Below, in pieces: positions 17,162 through 25,364 of a DNA stretch of 64,000 nucleotides. Below the pieces are notes generated by a model. It was given only the letters and a program-made list of their open reading frames with translations, made no database searches and was not told the origin of the DNA. The stretch is from Bdellovibrio sp. 22V (GTDB lineage: Bacteria; Bdellovibrionota; Bdellovibrionia; Bdellovibrionales; Bdellovibrionaceae): NCBI RefSeq assembly GCF_030169785.1, contig NZ_CP125854.1:2852001-2916000 (forward strand). Direction: 5' to 3'. Made by a program: the position numbers and the translations under genes. Numbering within the stretch: position 1 is the stretch's first letter; every line of letters starts with the position of its first letter.

Positions 17162-17893
17162 GTGGAAGGACTATCGGACGTATTGGATCTAGATATAAGA
17201 GAGTTTCTGCAAAATTTGATTCTTTTAAAACAAAAACGAAATCCAAGATTTTCCCAAAGAGCTTTCGCTCATCAGCTAGGTTTTTCGCCGTCGAGTTTGA
17301 ACGAAATTATCAAAGGTAAGCGGGGGCTTTCCAAGAAAAGCCGCGAAAAACTAAAAGCGGGTTTGGCTGGAGACAAAGATTTTGAACAGTATCTTTTAGA
17401 GCATCGTAAAGACCTCATTGAAATGTGGCATCTTCGCGTGTTTTTAGAGTTGGTCGGAACGGAAGGTTTTCACGAAGACCTCAAATGGATTTCAAGAAGA
17501 CTCGGTGTTACGGAAGACCAGGCGGCCATCATGTTGGACGAATTGCTCCGTGATAGAAAAGTGCAAAGAAATTCTGCCGGAAAATTAGTGGCCGTTGCCT
17601 CGCGGGCATTTTCACCACTCGCGGAGGTGGCTCCCGAATCCGAACAAAAAACACAAGACGAAATCGCAAAGCTTTCACAAGTAGTTAAAGAGGTTCCATC
17701 ACAGGACTGTTTCTTTGGCACCGTCGTCGTTGCGATAGATCCCAAAGACTTTGAATACATTCGAGCGAAGATGGTCGATGTTATGAAAGAACATCAAAGT
17801 TTCCTTAATCGCGACGGGGTGAAGCGACAAGAGGTGTATCAGCTCAGCTTTGGTTGTGTACCGCTCACAAAAAAGGTTTCCGGAGAGGCCTAA
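17162..17893 (+). CDS. TIGR02147/DUF4423 transcriptional regulator B
   Basis: 243 residues from a GTG start (GGGGA just upstream). The HTH is at about 20-62 (NPRFSQRAFAHQLGF-PSSLNEIIKGKRGLS), the middle winged-helix-like part at about 85-130 (WISRRLGVTEDQAAIMLDELL), and the C-terminal domain ends VYQLSFGCVPLTKK. It is full length for the family and co-oriented with regulator C, 214 bp downstream. Two GTTCT...AGAAC repeats lie in its upstream region. Confidence 0.88.
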   Translation: MEGLSDVLDLDIREFLQNLILLKQKRNPRFSQRAFAHQLGFSPSSLNEIIKGKRGLSKKSREKLKAGLAGDKDFEQYLLEHRKDLIEMWHLRVFLELVGTEGFHEDLKWISRRLGVTEDQAAIMLDELLRDRKVQRNSAGKLVAVASRAFSPLAEVAPESEQKTQDEIAKLSQVVKEVPSQDCFFGTVVVAIDPKDFEYIRAKMVDVMKEHQSFLNRDGVKRQEVYQLSFGCVPLTKKVSGEA

Positions 17894-18107
17894 GGAAATA
17901 TACTTCCAGTAAGAGCGTTGGCAGGGAATGCGATCAAAAGCTCGCATGTGTCCTATATATTAGATTTGGTGATCGCTTTTCTCTGGTTCTTTAAAATGGG
18001 AACAGATAATGGTCTTAGAATAAAAAGTCTACTTCCTCCACTCACTGAGTTTATTAAAATAAGTTTAGGCCTCTATATCCCTGCTATACGATGAGGCCTG
18101 AGGGGTT

Positions 18108-18590
18108 ATGGTAAAACGAGGTGAGCTGTATGATCTGGATATCCGGGACTGTCTTGAAAATCTGATAAAGGTCAAAAAAAAGCGCAACCCAAGGTTTTCC
18201 CAGCGTGCTTTTGCAAATCTGTTGGGGTTTTCAGTTTCGACATTTAACGAAATCCTTAAAGGCAAGCGTCGCATTTCGCGCAAGAGTATCGAAAAGATCG
18301 AAAAGGGCTTGTTCGACGATCAAGACTTAAGAGCGTATATCTCTGAATGCACTAAGGCTTCATTTTTGAGATGCTCTGCAAGTGATGGACAAGGAGTTCT
18401 TGCTACGACGCAGTTCTTTGAAACGTTGGTCTTAGCTATGGATCCATCGGAGTTTGAACTGATCCGCTCCCGAATTATGAATATAATAGAAGAATCTAAG
18501 GACTTTTTGCATAGGGATGAAGCGAAACGCCAGGACGTGTATCTGCTGAGCTTTGGATGCGGTCCTTTAACAAACAAAAAGGCTGCTTAA
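18108..18590 (+). CDS. Short TIGR02147 paralogue C lacking the middle domain
   Basis: 160 residues. The N-terminal HTH (about 20-65: NPRFSQRAFANLLGFSVSTFNEILKGKRRIS) and the C-terminal domain (about 100-160, ending VYLLSFGCGPLTNKK) match regulator B closely. About 80 residues between them, including the winged-helix-like segment with its RRLG motif, are absent. The frame is intact, so this looks like an in-frame deletion or a purpose-made short form rather than decay. Its stop overlaps the convergent sulfatase-like gene by 4 nt. Confidence 0.82.
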   Translation: MVKRGELYDLDIRDCLENLIKVKKKRNPRFSQRAFANLLGFSVSTFNEILKGKRRISRKSIEKIEKGLFDDQDLRAYISECTKASFLRCSASDGQGVLATTQFFETLVLAMDPSEFELIRSRIMNIIEESKDFLHRDEAKRQDVYLLSFGCGPLTNKKAA

Positions 18591-21500
18591 AAATATATCG
18601 GGTCGCGATAAAATTTTTCTTTAAACGATATTGCAAACTTTCTTAAGCTTTCCTCATTGAGATCGTCGAGGGGAGGAAAAGCCTTTTGAATGAAGAGATG
18701 TCGCTCGTCTTCCCTCAGAGTTCTTTTGAGTGAGATGCAAAGTTGCTGATTCTTTTTGTCCTTGCATAAAAATTCTTGCAGACGTTTCTTGAAAAATGAA
18801 ACCTCGATGTCATAAACAGGAATCCCAGCAATATACGGGTACTTAAAAAGCAGATTTCGGAATGACAGCAAACTGAGTGATTCAGATTCTCTTGTTAGAA
18901 ATTGCAGGCGTCCCGCAATAGAATAAAAGAAAGAAAATGGCAGAGTTCCTTCGTCCATTCTTTTAATGGCGTCTATAAATACCAGATTTTCAGATTTCCG
19001 CTTAAGAGACATGTAATATGCGTAATAGTAATTCGTAAGCTTGAGAGTCATTTTATATGATATTTCGGCGTGGTAAAGCTGATCCAGCTCTTGTTTAAGG
19101 CGATGTGAATCGGCGAAGTGCAGCTGATAAATTTGCGCTGTTTTAAACATTTGCTCAAAAGACTCTCGAGCCTCATGAGCTGCCATTTTATCCAAGATCA
19201 TGTTTCTTTTCAGTGAATCGGCTTCAAGATAAAAAATTTCATTTAAATGTATGAAGTCCAATCGGCGTTCAGCAAAGTCTTCAGTGATTGTTATTTCGGA
19301 ATCCTCTTGGGATTCCTCTTCAGAGGAGAAAGTCTCCAGTGATTGCTCCAGCTCAATATTGAGTACTTGCGCACACCCTGGATTCATTTCCGGCGTCTTC
19401 ATATATTCGTCTTTAATAAACAACAGGCTTTCAGGAGTTTCAGTGCCGATTTTATTCGAACAAAGAGTAAAGAGCAGCCGGCGCGCCTTTGCCGCGACAG
19501 TAGACGATTCAGGGCTCTCTTTTAAAATTTTTTTTAGAAGTTCGAAGCCAGATCGGTAGTCATGCCATTTGTTTATACAAGTACTTGCGGAAAATAGCAG
19601 ATGCCATTGACGGGATTCCAGATGGCTACCAAGATTTTCGTTAAATAGGTCCGGAGTGTTGCAGGGACCTAAACGGGAGTATCCCGAAAAATCAGCTGTC
19701 ATGTAGAGAAGCATTTCCGATTTCATTTTCGTGGCGATTTTGGGAGATGAGACTTTTATATCCATCGTGCATTGCGGGTCGTTTTTACTGTAACATAAAA
19801 AATCCTGAAATCCATAGAAGGTAGGATACACGATGTATCTGTAATCCCGCCAATTCAAGACGCGTTGTTTTTGCAAGATGATCGCGGGAAGATGCGAATC
19901 TTGAATATAAAGAGTGTCATGTTTTTCATCGTAGGAAAGCATAGGGGCCAGATCCGTCAGCGGTGTCGTAACGAATTGAAGGTTGAAGGTGCGAAACGGC
20001 CATAATCCGGTTTCAGAGTAGTACATTTTTTCGCTCTGTGAGGCTGTTTTTAAAAGTTCCAAAACGGACGTACCATCACCCCGTTCCGAAACGGACGAAG
20101 CGGGGATTTTCAAGTAATCTAATAAAGTAGGAGCAACATCAATCAAACCCACGTTTTGTAGAATTGGCCGTCCCTGCCACTGCGGAAAGCTCATATGAAG
20201 AACGGCTTTTTCAGAATCGGCGCCAAAAAGAAAACTTCCACCATGCTCCGGTTTTTTTTCATAAGGATATGTGCTTGCGGGATTCCAAAAGTTTTCCCCG
20301 TGATCGGAAAGGAGTATGACGACGGAGTTATCAAGAAAACCTTGCTTGTCGAGAGCTGCGAATACCGGATTTAGATATTCCTCGACGAGCATATCGATAC
20401 CTTTTGTATAAATATGCGAATTGTGTTTTGAGCGGGCATTCCACTGTCCCGCCGACATCTGTTCAAGAGTTAAAAACTTGGAGGTGTACGAAAACGGAAT
20501 TTGCGTGACTTGATCTAAATTATCCTGAGGGTAATGCGGATAAGGGAAGATGCCAGGCCAGTGAACCGAGCAGGTATGCAGATAGAGAAGCTGGCTTTCT
20601 GATTGCTGTGCCACTTTCGAGATTTCATCTAAGGTTTTCTTTGTAAAATTGTTTACGTGATAGGCATATGGAAAAGACGTGTTGTCTTTGATCTCAGGTA
20701 AAAACAAATGGCCTAAAGGATTATTAAAAAGAGCAAAGATGGTCTTACTTTTAAAAAAAGTTGAAATGAAAACATTTGCGACCGAGTAGACGGGGGCTTT
20801 AATCGTATCGATGGCTCGCCCTGGACGGTGGTTGCTATACTCCATAACGTCCATCAACATAGTCGTTTGAAATCCTGCATTCTTCAGATCCAAAATAGCT
20901 CCCTGATCCAGAATGTTTTTTCCGGAGGGCGCGGGATGCGACAGATTCGTTCTGATGTGGAGATTGTGCGGGGATTTGCCCGTTAAGATAGAGGTCATTG
21001 CAACATGCGTCTGTGGCAAAGGAGAAATGGCATTCTGAAAATGAAAACTCTTTTGCAAATACTTTCTGAACGACGAATTAATTTTGGCGTGAGCCGGAAA
21101 ATTGACATCCCCGCGAATGGAGTCCGTCGTAATTACGATGATGTGGGGATGCGATGTCTGTTTCAGGCTCGTAGATCCCGCTTGAAGGACCGCCTCGGTT
21201 TTTGCGTCATTGCTATAATTTAGTACAGCGAAAAAAGCGCAGATAAGAGGTATCGTGAAGTAGGCTTTTCGAGAACGGGATTGAGCCAGAATGATGGCCT
21301 TATAAACCAAGAAAAGTCCCAGCAAGTTTGCAAAGGCCATAGGAAGCCATGGATGTTTAAAAATTCTAACGGCTACAATCGCAGTTTGAATTGTAGAGAA
21401 TTCATCGAAAATTTGTGGCGTGCGCAGGGTGAGAAAAATAAAAACATAGATATACAGCGAAATATAAACCCCAAGCCTCTTTTTAAAATCGAAAACATAA

Positions 21501-21733
21501 ACATACAGCTCTGAGAGGGCTCCTAATAGACAATGCAGAACGAAGACGCGAATAAAAAAATAAATAACGATGAGATGAATCGTAAAGCCGGTGTCGGCAA
21601 GAAGGCCACGGAAGCGAACGATGTCTTTAACTCTGTAAAACAGATAAATCACGTCGAGCATTTCGAGCGAAAATGTTATCGTCGCAAAAAGAAGAACAGA
21701 TTGAAGACGGGAAATATTCAATTTAACGGTCAT
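18587..21733 (-). CDS. Large membrane sulfatase/phosphotransferase-superfamily protein
   Basis: 1048 residues. About five N-terminal membrane segments (to about residue 170) precede an extracytoplasmic alkaline-phosphatase-superfamily domain (about 195-590). Metal-site motifs are TTDSIRGD (204-209 for DSIRGD) and LLSDHGENFW. In the place of the sulfatase C/S-x-P-x-R signature stands PQTHVAMTSILTGKSPH, with Thr242 as the likely nucleophile, so a formylglycine sulfatase is unlikely; phosphoryl-group transfer or hydrolysis fits better. A helical C-terminal region of about 400 residues follows. The ATG at 21733 is preferred to a TTG at 21775, but neither has a strong ribosome site. It is divergent from the collagen-like prepilin genes across a spacer with two operator-like palindromes. 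Confidence 0.78.
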   Translation of the reverse strand: MTVKLNISRLQSVLLFATITFSLEMLDVIYLFYRVKDIVRFRGLLADTGFTIHLIVIYFFIRVFVLHCLLGALSELYVYVFDFKKRLGVYISLYIYVFIFLTLRTPQIFDEFSTIQTAIVAVRIFKHPWLPMAFANLLGLFLVYKAIILAQSRSRKAYFTIPLICAFFAVLNYSNDAKTEAVLQAGSTSLKQTSHPHIIVITTDSIRGDVNFPAHAKINSSFRKYLQKSFHFQNAISPLPQTHVAMTSILTGKSPHNLHIRTNLSHPAPSGKNILDQGAILDLKNAGFQTTMLMDVMEYSNHRPGRAIDTIKAPVYSVANVFISTFFKSKTIFALFNNPLGHLFLPEIKDNTSFPYAYHVNNFTKKTLDEISKVAQQSESQLLYLHTCSVHWPGIFPYPHYPQDNLDQVTQIPFSYTSKFLTLEQMSAGQWNARSKHNSHIYTKGIDMLVEEYLNPVFAALDKQGFLDNSVVILLSDHGENFWNPASTYPYEKKPEHGGSFLFGADSEKAVLHMSFPQWQGRPILQNVGLIDVAPTLLDYLKIPASSVSERGDGTSVLELLKTASQSEKMYYSETGLWPFRTFNLQFVTTPLTDLAPMLSYDEKHDTLYIQDSHLPAIILQKQRVLNWRDYRYIVYPTFYGFQDFLCYSKNDPQCTMDIKVSSPKIATKMKSEMLLYMTADFSGYSRLGPCNTPDLFNENLGSHLESRQWHLLFSASTCINKWHDYRSGFELLKKILKESPESSTVAAKARRLLFTLCSNKIGTETPESLLFIKDEYMKTPEMNPGCAQVLNIELEQSLETFSSEEESQEDSEITITEDFAERRLDFIHLNEIFYLEADSLKRNMILDKMAAHEARESFEQMFKTAQIYQLHFADSHRLKQELDQLYHAEISYKMTLKLTNYYYAYYMSLKRKSENLVFIDAIKRMDEGTLPFSFFYSIAGRLQFLTRESESLSLLSFRNLLFKYPYIAGIPVYDIEVSFFKKRLQEFLCKDKKNQQLCISLKRTLREDERHLFIQKAFPPLDDLNEESLRKFAISFKEKFYRDPIYF

Positions 21734-21806
21734 CCTGTTGCCTATCGGCAGTACCTGCAGTTGCTCAAGTATCAATATGGGAAGCTTCGCAGGGGAGGGC
21801 AGATTG

Positions 21807-21827
21807 TGTTCTATATTATCCAGAACA
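21807..21827. promoter_or_regulatory. Palindromic operator candidate 2 (sulfatase-prepilin spacer)
   Basis: The 19-bp core GTTCTATATTATCCAGAAC has 6-bp arms with flanking T and A, and one arm change from the GTTCTG...CAGAAC consensus. It lies about 75 bp upstream of the sulfatase-like ATG. Confidence 0.55.
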
Positions 21828-21856
21828 AAATAGGACGGTCCTCACAGTCCTATTTT
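21827..21856. repeat. 10-bp inverted repeat between two operator palindromes
   Basis: AAAATAGGAC faces GTCCTATTTT across a 10-nt loop. It touches operator 2 on one side and stops 11 bp short of operator 3. Each strand ends in four T residues, so it could be a bidirectional terminator or attenuator insulating the divergent units, or part of the operator architecture. Confidence 0.6.
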
Positions 21857-21867
21857 AGGAGATCTGC

Positions 21868-21886
21868 GTTCTGAATTATTCAGAAC
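21868..21886. promoter_or_regulatory. Palindromic operator candidate 3 (upstream of prepilin A)
   Basis: GTTCTGAATTATTCAGAAC is a perfect 9-bp inverted repeat around one central base. It lies 86 bp upstream of the prepilin A start. A sigma-28-like GTCGATAA occurs at 21951-21958, but with no good -35. Confidence 0.65.
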
Positions 21887-21972
21887 AATAATTTATCCGG
21901 GGACTCTTCTCGCAAACCGAAAATCTGTCGAAGAAACAATATCATTGTTAGTCGATAATAGAGAGGGGAACT

Positions 21973-22773
21973 ATGAATGATCGAGGGTTTTCACTCGTAC
22001 AGGCACTTGTGGTTCTTGGAGTGATGAGCTTGATCAATCTCGGCACCATTACAGTGATGCAGAGAAACAACCGCACCAATCATGAAATCAACATGAAAGC
22101 CAATGTCTTGGCAATGCGCCAGAATATCGTGGCACTTATAGGAAATCAAAACTCTTGGGCACAAACTTATGCCGTGAATTTCAGTATGATGTGTCGCTCC
22201 CCAGGGCAAACGTATTGCAATCCGAACTCAACGCAAGTCACACCTATTAAACTTATGGATTCAGGAGGAAATGTCGTTGTCGATACAGTTCCGACAGCGG
22301 GCTTTACATTGCAAGGAGAACCCTGCAATCAGTATTCGCCCACGGGAAACGACGCTTGTCCGCTGCGGGTTGAGGTTTTTTGGCGCGCAGGGTGTACGCC
22401 AGCCACTTGTTCGAATGCGGTCGTCGCTTCAGGACGGATTCTCGCTGAAGAGTTCGTTTCGCTTAGATTCACGTACTCGCCGTCTTCTTCGGAGAGAAAG
22501 TTTTCCTTTAATTCGTTAAATTATAATCTTGTGGAACAAAGCAGGATGCGTCTGCAAAACAATGCATCTCCGTCAGTTATCTGTGGAGATCAAGGCAAGA
22601 TTTACGTGGGCACGGGACGAACATTCCGAGGTTACTCTTCCGATTCTCTAGGCTGTATTGATTACGCCGCGTTTTTTGGTGATAAGGGCGACACGGGAGC
22701 TATGGGGCCTACGGGACCTATGGGCCCAATGGGGCCGATGGGACCGGCGGGGGCAAGTGTTACATGTCCATAA
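21973..22773 (+). CDS. Type IV prepilin-like protein A with collagen-like tail
   Basis: 266 residues. The N-terminus is a class-III (PilD-type) leader MNDRG|FSLVQ followed by a hydrophobic helix (ALVVLGVMSLINLGTI); the usual Glu at mature position 5 is Gln here. A Cys-rich globular domain (about 50-235) is paralogous to the next gene (shared GxPCxxY...PCxxxxxVFW and GKIYVGTGRTF/PYIFIGFGKTF). The C-terminus is nine perfect Gly-X-Y triplets (22678-22758) ending in VTCP. GGGG precedes the ATG (agagaggggaact). The stop overlaps gene B by 10 nt. A minor pilin or pseudopilin displaying a short collagen-like triple helix is inferred. Confidence 0.85.
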   Translation: MNDRGFSLVQALVVLGVMSLINLGTITVMQRNNRTNHEINMKANVLAMRQNIVALIGNQNSWAQTYAVNFSMMCRSPGQTYCNPNSTQVTPIKLMDSGGNVVVDTVPTAGFTLQGEPCNQYSPTGNDACPLRVEVFWRAGCTPATCSNAVVASGRILAEEFVSLRFTYSPSSSERKFSFNSLNYNLVEQSRMRLQNNASPSVICGDQGKIYVGTGRTFRGYSSDSLGCIDYAAFFGDKGDTGAMGPTGPMGPMGPMGPAGASVTCP

Positions 22774-23828
22774 AGAACCGATCTGGATTTTCTTTAGTCG
22801 AATCGCTTGTGGGACTTTTTATTTTAACGGTTTCCGCTGGGATTATGCTGAGTATCGCCAAGCTGCAGTTTTACAGTCAGAAAGAAAACGTGGATTATGC
22901 TTCCATAGTTTCTTTGCGCGAATCTATTATTGCGACAGTAGCCAGCCAAGAAGCGTGGGATAAAACCAAATCTCTGAATCCGGGAATGGCTTGTTCCCTG
23001 ACTTTTCCTTCCACATGCGCTGACAATCAAATCCGTGAAGTAAATATTTACCGCAGTGATGGCAGCTTGTATGTCGGCAGTTCAAATCCAAGATATGGTT
23101 TTACGGCTGACGGGAAACCTTGCGCGACTTACGGCTCTGCGAATTCTCCCTGCCAAATCAAGGCGCGTGTTTTCTGGAAGAATGTTTGCGTAGCCACATC
23201 CGCGCAAGGCTGCCGATACCCGAGTGATCAGCTGAGTGTTTTATTTTATTCAAGACACGAGAGCTTTAAAAAATATGCGGACGCACAATTTCGCTTACGC
23301 CGTTTTGATGTTTTATCAATGAACCGACACAGTTTCGGCGTCAATAATTCACCCGTTGCGAGCTGCTTGGCAAAAGGTCCTTACATATTCATTGGATTTG
23401 GGAAAACCTTTAATGCTCCCAGCGGAGGCGTTGCCAGAGCAGACGCCGATGGTTGCGTGAACATCAGCTTTTTTAAAGGGGCAAGGGGAGATACGGGACC
23501 ACGAGGACCGATGGGACCGAGAGGACCGCAAGGACCGCCGGGCCCTCCGGGTGTGATATACACGGTGGCGGGTCCACCTTCACCTCCACCATGTACTGCG
23601 TTTGGTTGTCCACCGGCACCGACGCCAGTTCCGACACCAACACCAACTCCAACGCGACCGCCTGGTAAATGGATTTGCCCCGGTAACGATCAGAATAATC
23701 CCAACGAATGGCTTCCATATCCTGAAGATATGCGCCTTTTCCCCTCTCTTTATAGTCAAATTTGTGGCGGAGGACTCGGGGGAGGCGAAGGTGGTGATGG
23801 CGGCGCTGGTGGCGGAGCCGGAAGTTAA
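22764..23828 (+). CDS. Type IV prepilin-like protein B with collagen-like, Pro-Thr and Gly-rich tail
   Basis: 354 residues. The leader MSIKNRSG|FSLVE has the canonical Glu5 and is followed by a hydrophobic helix (SLVGLFILTVSAGIMLSI). The body is a clear paralogue of protein A. Residues 239-262 (23478-23549) are eight Gly-X-Y triplets (GAR GDT GPR GPM GPR GPQ GPP GPP). These are followed by a Pro/Thr-rich stalk (PAPTPVPTPTPTPTRPP), a short WLPYPED-containing segment and a Gly-rich tail. It starts inside gene A (ATG 22764, 10-nt overlap), so translation is coupled. An exposed fibre-like extension on a pilus tip or pseudopilus is inferred. Confidence 0.85.
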   Translation: MSIKNRSGFSLVESLVGLFILTVSAGIMLSIAKLQFYSQKENVDYASIVSLRESIIATVASQEAWDKTKSLNPGMACSLTFPSTCADNQIREVNIYRSDGSLYVGSSNPRYGFTADGKPCATYGSANSPCQIKARVFWKNVCVATSAQGCRYPSDQLSVLFYSRHESFKKYADAQFRLRRFDVLSMNRHSFGVNNSPVASCLAKGPYIFIGFGKTFNAPSGGVARADADGCVNISFFKGARGDTGPRGPMGPRGPQGPPGPPGVIYTVAGPPSPPPCTAFGCPPAPTPVPTPTPTPTRPPGKWICPGNDQNNPNEWLPYPEDMRLFPSLYSQICGGGLGGGEGGDGGAGGGAGS

Positions 23829-23861
23829 GACACGCTAGTGTTAAGTAAGCGTTCGGGATTT

Positions 23862-23882
23862 CGTTCTGGATTATTCAGAACG
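23862..23882. promoter_or_regulatory. Palindromic operator candidate 4 (upstream of Cys-rich lipoprotein)
   Basis: The 19-bp core is GTTCTGGATTATTCAGAAC, with arms that are inverted repeats except for one pair and a further C/G pair outside. It sits 34 bp past the prepilin B stop and 65 bp before the next start, so it could serve either as an operator or as a weak terminator; T-run support is poor. Confidence 0.6.
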
Positions 23883-23946
23883 CTATTTTGCCAAATTATT
23901 CAAATGCTCGACTTCAGTGACCGATACGTTAGTACAGGGGGAAGTT

Positions 23947-25350
23947 ATGCAGATTTTCAAAAAGTCTAAGGCGTTGCTTTTTTCTTCACTCATATCCTCA
24001 GGCGTTCTTGTAACGGTTGTGGCTTTTCAAAACTGCTCGCCTCCTATGCAATTTGCACTTCCCGAAGAACAACTGGAACCTGTCGGCGCCATTGATCCCG
24101 AACAAATCGCTTCGACATGTTCTTTTAATGGTGTGATTTATCAGGAAGGGCAAACTGTCATTGCCTACGAAACCTCATCGGGAACTGCCTGTCGATCTGA
24201 GATCAGAGTTTGTACAAATGGGGCTTTTACCGGCTCGTATCGTTTTGCATCTTGTACTCCCGGATCGTTAAAGAGCTGTCTTTTTAACGGACAAACTATT
24301 CTGCATTCCCAGTCTGTCGTTGCCTATCAAAACTCCACCGTTCCCTATGGTGGGAGCTGTGCATTTGAACAACGCCGATGTCAAGACGGCGTTTTATCAG
24401 GATCGTACGCATACGGTTCTTGTGCCATCGGTGGGGCGGCTAGTTGCTTGTTTAATGGCGCGACAATTAAGCACGGAAGTACGGTAACAGCGTTTCAATC
24501 TTCATCTGCGCCTTTCGGAAACTCATGTAGGTCCGAAGTGCGCAGCTGTAATAACGGTTTGTTGACGGGAACTTATTCCTATTCTTCTTGTAGCGTGGGG
24601 CAGGCAAGCAGTTGTCTCTTCAACGGAGCAACCATTCCTCATGGGCAAACTGTAACAGCCTATTTAACGGCCACGGTTGCATCAGGCAGTTCGTGTTCTT
24701 CGCAAGTGCGGTCTTGTAACAATGGAGTTTTAAGCGGCTCTTATGGATATTCTAATTGTGCTCCTGCACCGGCGCCAACTCCGCAAGCGCCTACGTTTAG
24801 TTGCAATAAAACTGCGTGGACTTGCGGTGAACCCATCATCTGTACAGCGTCAGGCTCTGACAGTAATTTGAAGACGTGTGATTACGCGACTGGAAATTGT
24901 TATCCTCTTATGGGAAGACCGGATTGGACTTACTTGGGTAACGGTAAATTTTCTTACTATAAAATCAATACCAATTCTGGCGGTTACTTCGAGTCTGTCT
25001 CATGGGGAGCGTTGGATTCAAATGGACTTCGTTCCTCTCAAGTGAACGGAACTATCAAAACATGCATGCCGAGATTTAGTTGCAGCAAATCCTATTATGC
25101 CTGCGGAGAAACCGTCTCCTGCTCGGCTTCTTTTGAAGGCGATAGCGGTTTGCAAGTTTGTGCGCCGGGAGTTGGGTGCTTCTCTGCCTTGGGACGTGAA
25201 AACTGGAGTTATCAAGGAAACGGATCGTTTTATTATTCGATGGTTAATAACAACTTGAACACTTCGGATGCGACAATTTATTGGTATTCCAGAAACTCTC
25301 AAGGATATGATTCTCCAACAACAGTTGTACGTTTTGGAGCATGCAAATAA
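23947..25350 (+). CDS. Cys-rich tandem-repeat lipoprotein
   Basis: 467 residues from the ATG at 23947 (GGGGAAG upstream; the longer frame from 23917 lacks a ribosome site). The signal ends VVAFQNC (Cys30), a lipobox form frequent in Bdellovibrio. Four repeats of about 55 residues follow (about 50-270), each with C-x-FNG-x-I--G--V-A(Y/F)----------C-----R-C-NG-L-G-Y-Y--C. Then come two repeats of about 95 residues (FSCNKTAWTCGEPIICTASG... / FSCSKSYYACGETVSCSASF...). All repeats are Cys-rich and so probably disulphide-bonded outside the cytoplasm. It follows the prepilin pair and precedes a truncated prepilin. Function is unknown; a surface or pilus-associated role is inferred. Confidence 0.78.
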   Translation: MQIFKKSKALLFSSLISSGVLVTVVAFQNCSPPMQFALPEEQLEPVGAIDPEQIASTCSFNGVIYQEGQTVIAYETSSGTACRSEIRVCTNGAFTGSYRFASCTPGSLKSCLFNGQTILHSQSVVAYQNSTVPYGGSCAFEQRRCQDGVLSGSYAYGSCAIGGAASCLFNGATIKHGSTVTAFQSSSAPFGNSCRSEVRSCNNGLLTGTYSYSSCSVGQASSCLFNGATIPHGQTVTAYLTATVASGSSCSSQVRSCNNGVLSGSYGYSNCAPAPAPTPQAPTFSCNKTAWTCGEPIICTASGSDSNLKTCDYATGNCYPLMGRPDWTYLGNGKFSYYKINTNSGGYFESVSWGALDSNGLRSSQVNGTIKTCMPRFSCSKSYYACGETVSCSASFEGDSGLQVCAPGVGCFSALGRENWSYQGNGSFYYSMVNNNLNTSDATIYWYSRNSQGYDSPTTVVRFGACK

Positions 25351-25364
25351 TGCCATCTCATTTC

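Noticed and set aside
21932-21958. GTCGATAA as a FliA-type promoter for prepilin A
   Set aside because: The -10 matches 7/8, but no TAAA-like -35 is found at 15-16 nt. Not strong enough to list.
23901-23927. CAAA-N15-ACCGATAC as a FliA-type promoter for the Cys-rich lipoprotein
   Set aside because: Two mismatches in the -10 and one in the -35; could arise by chance in AT-rich intergenic DNA.
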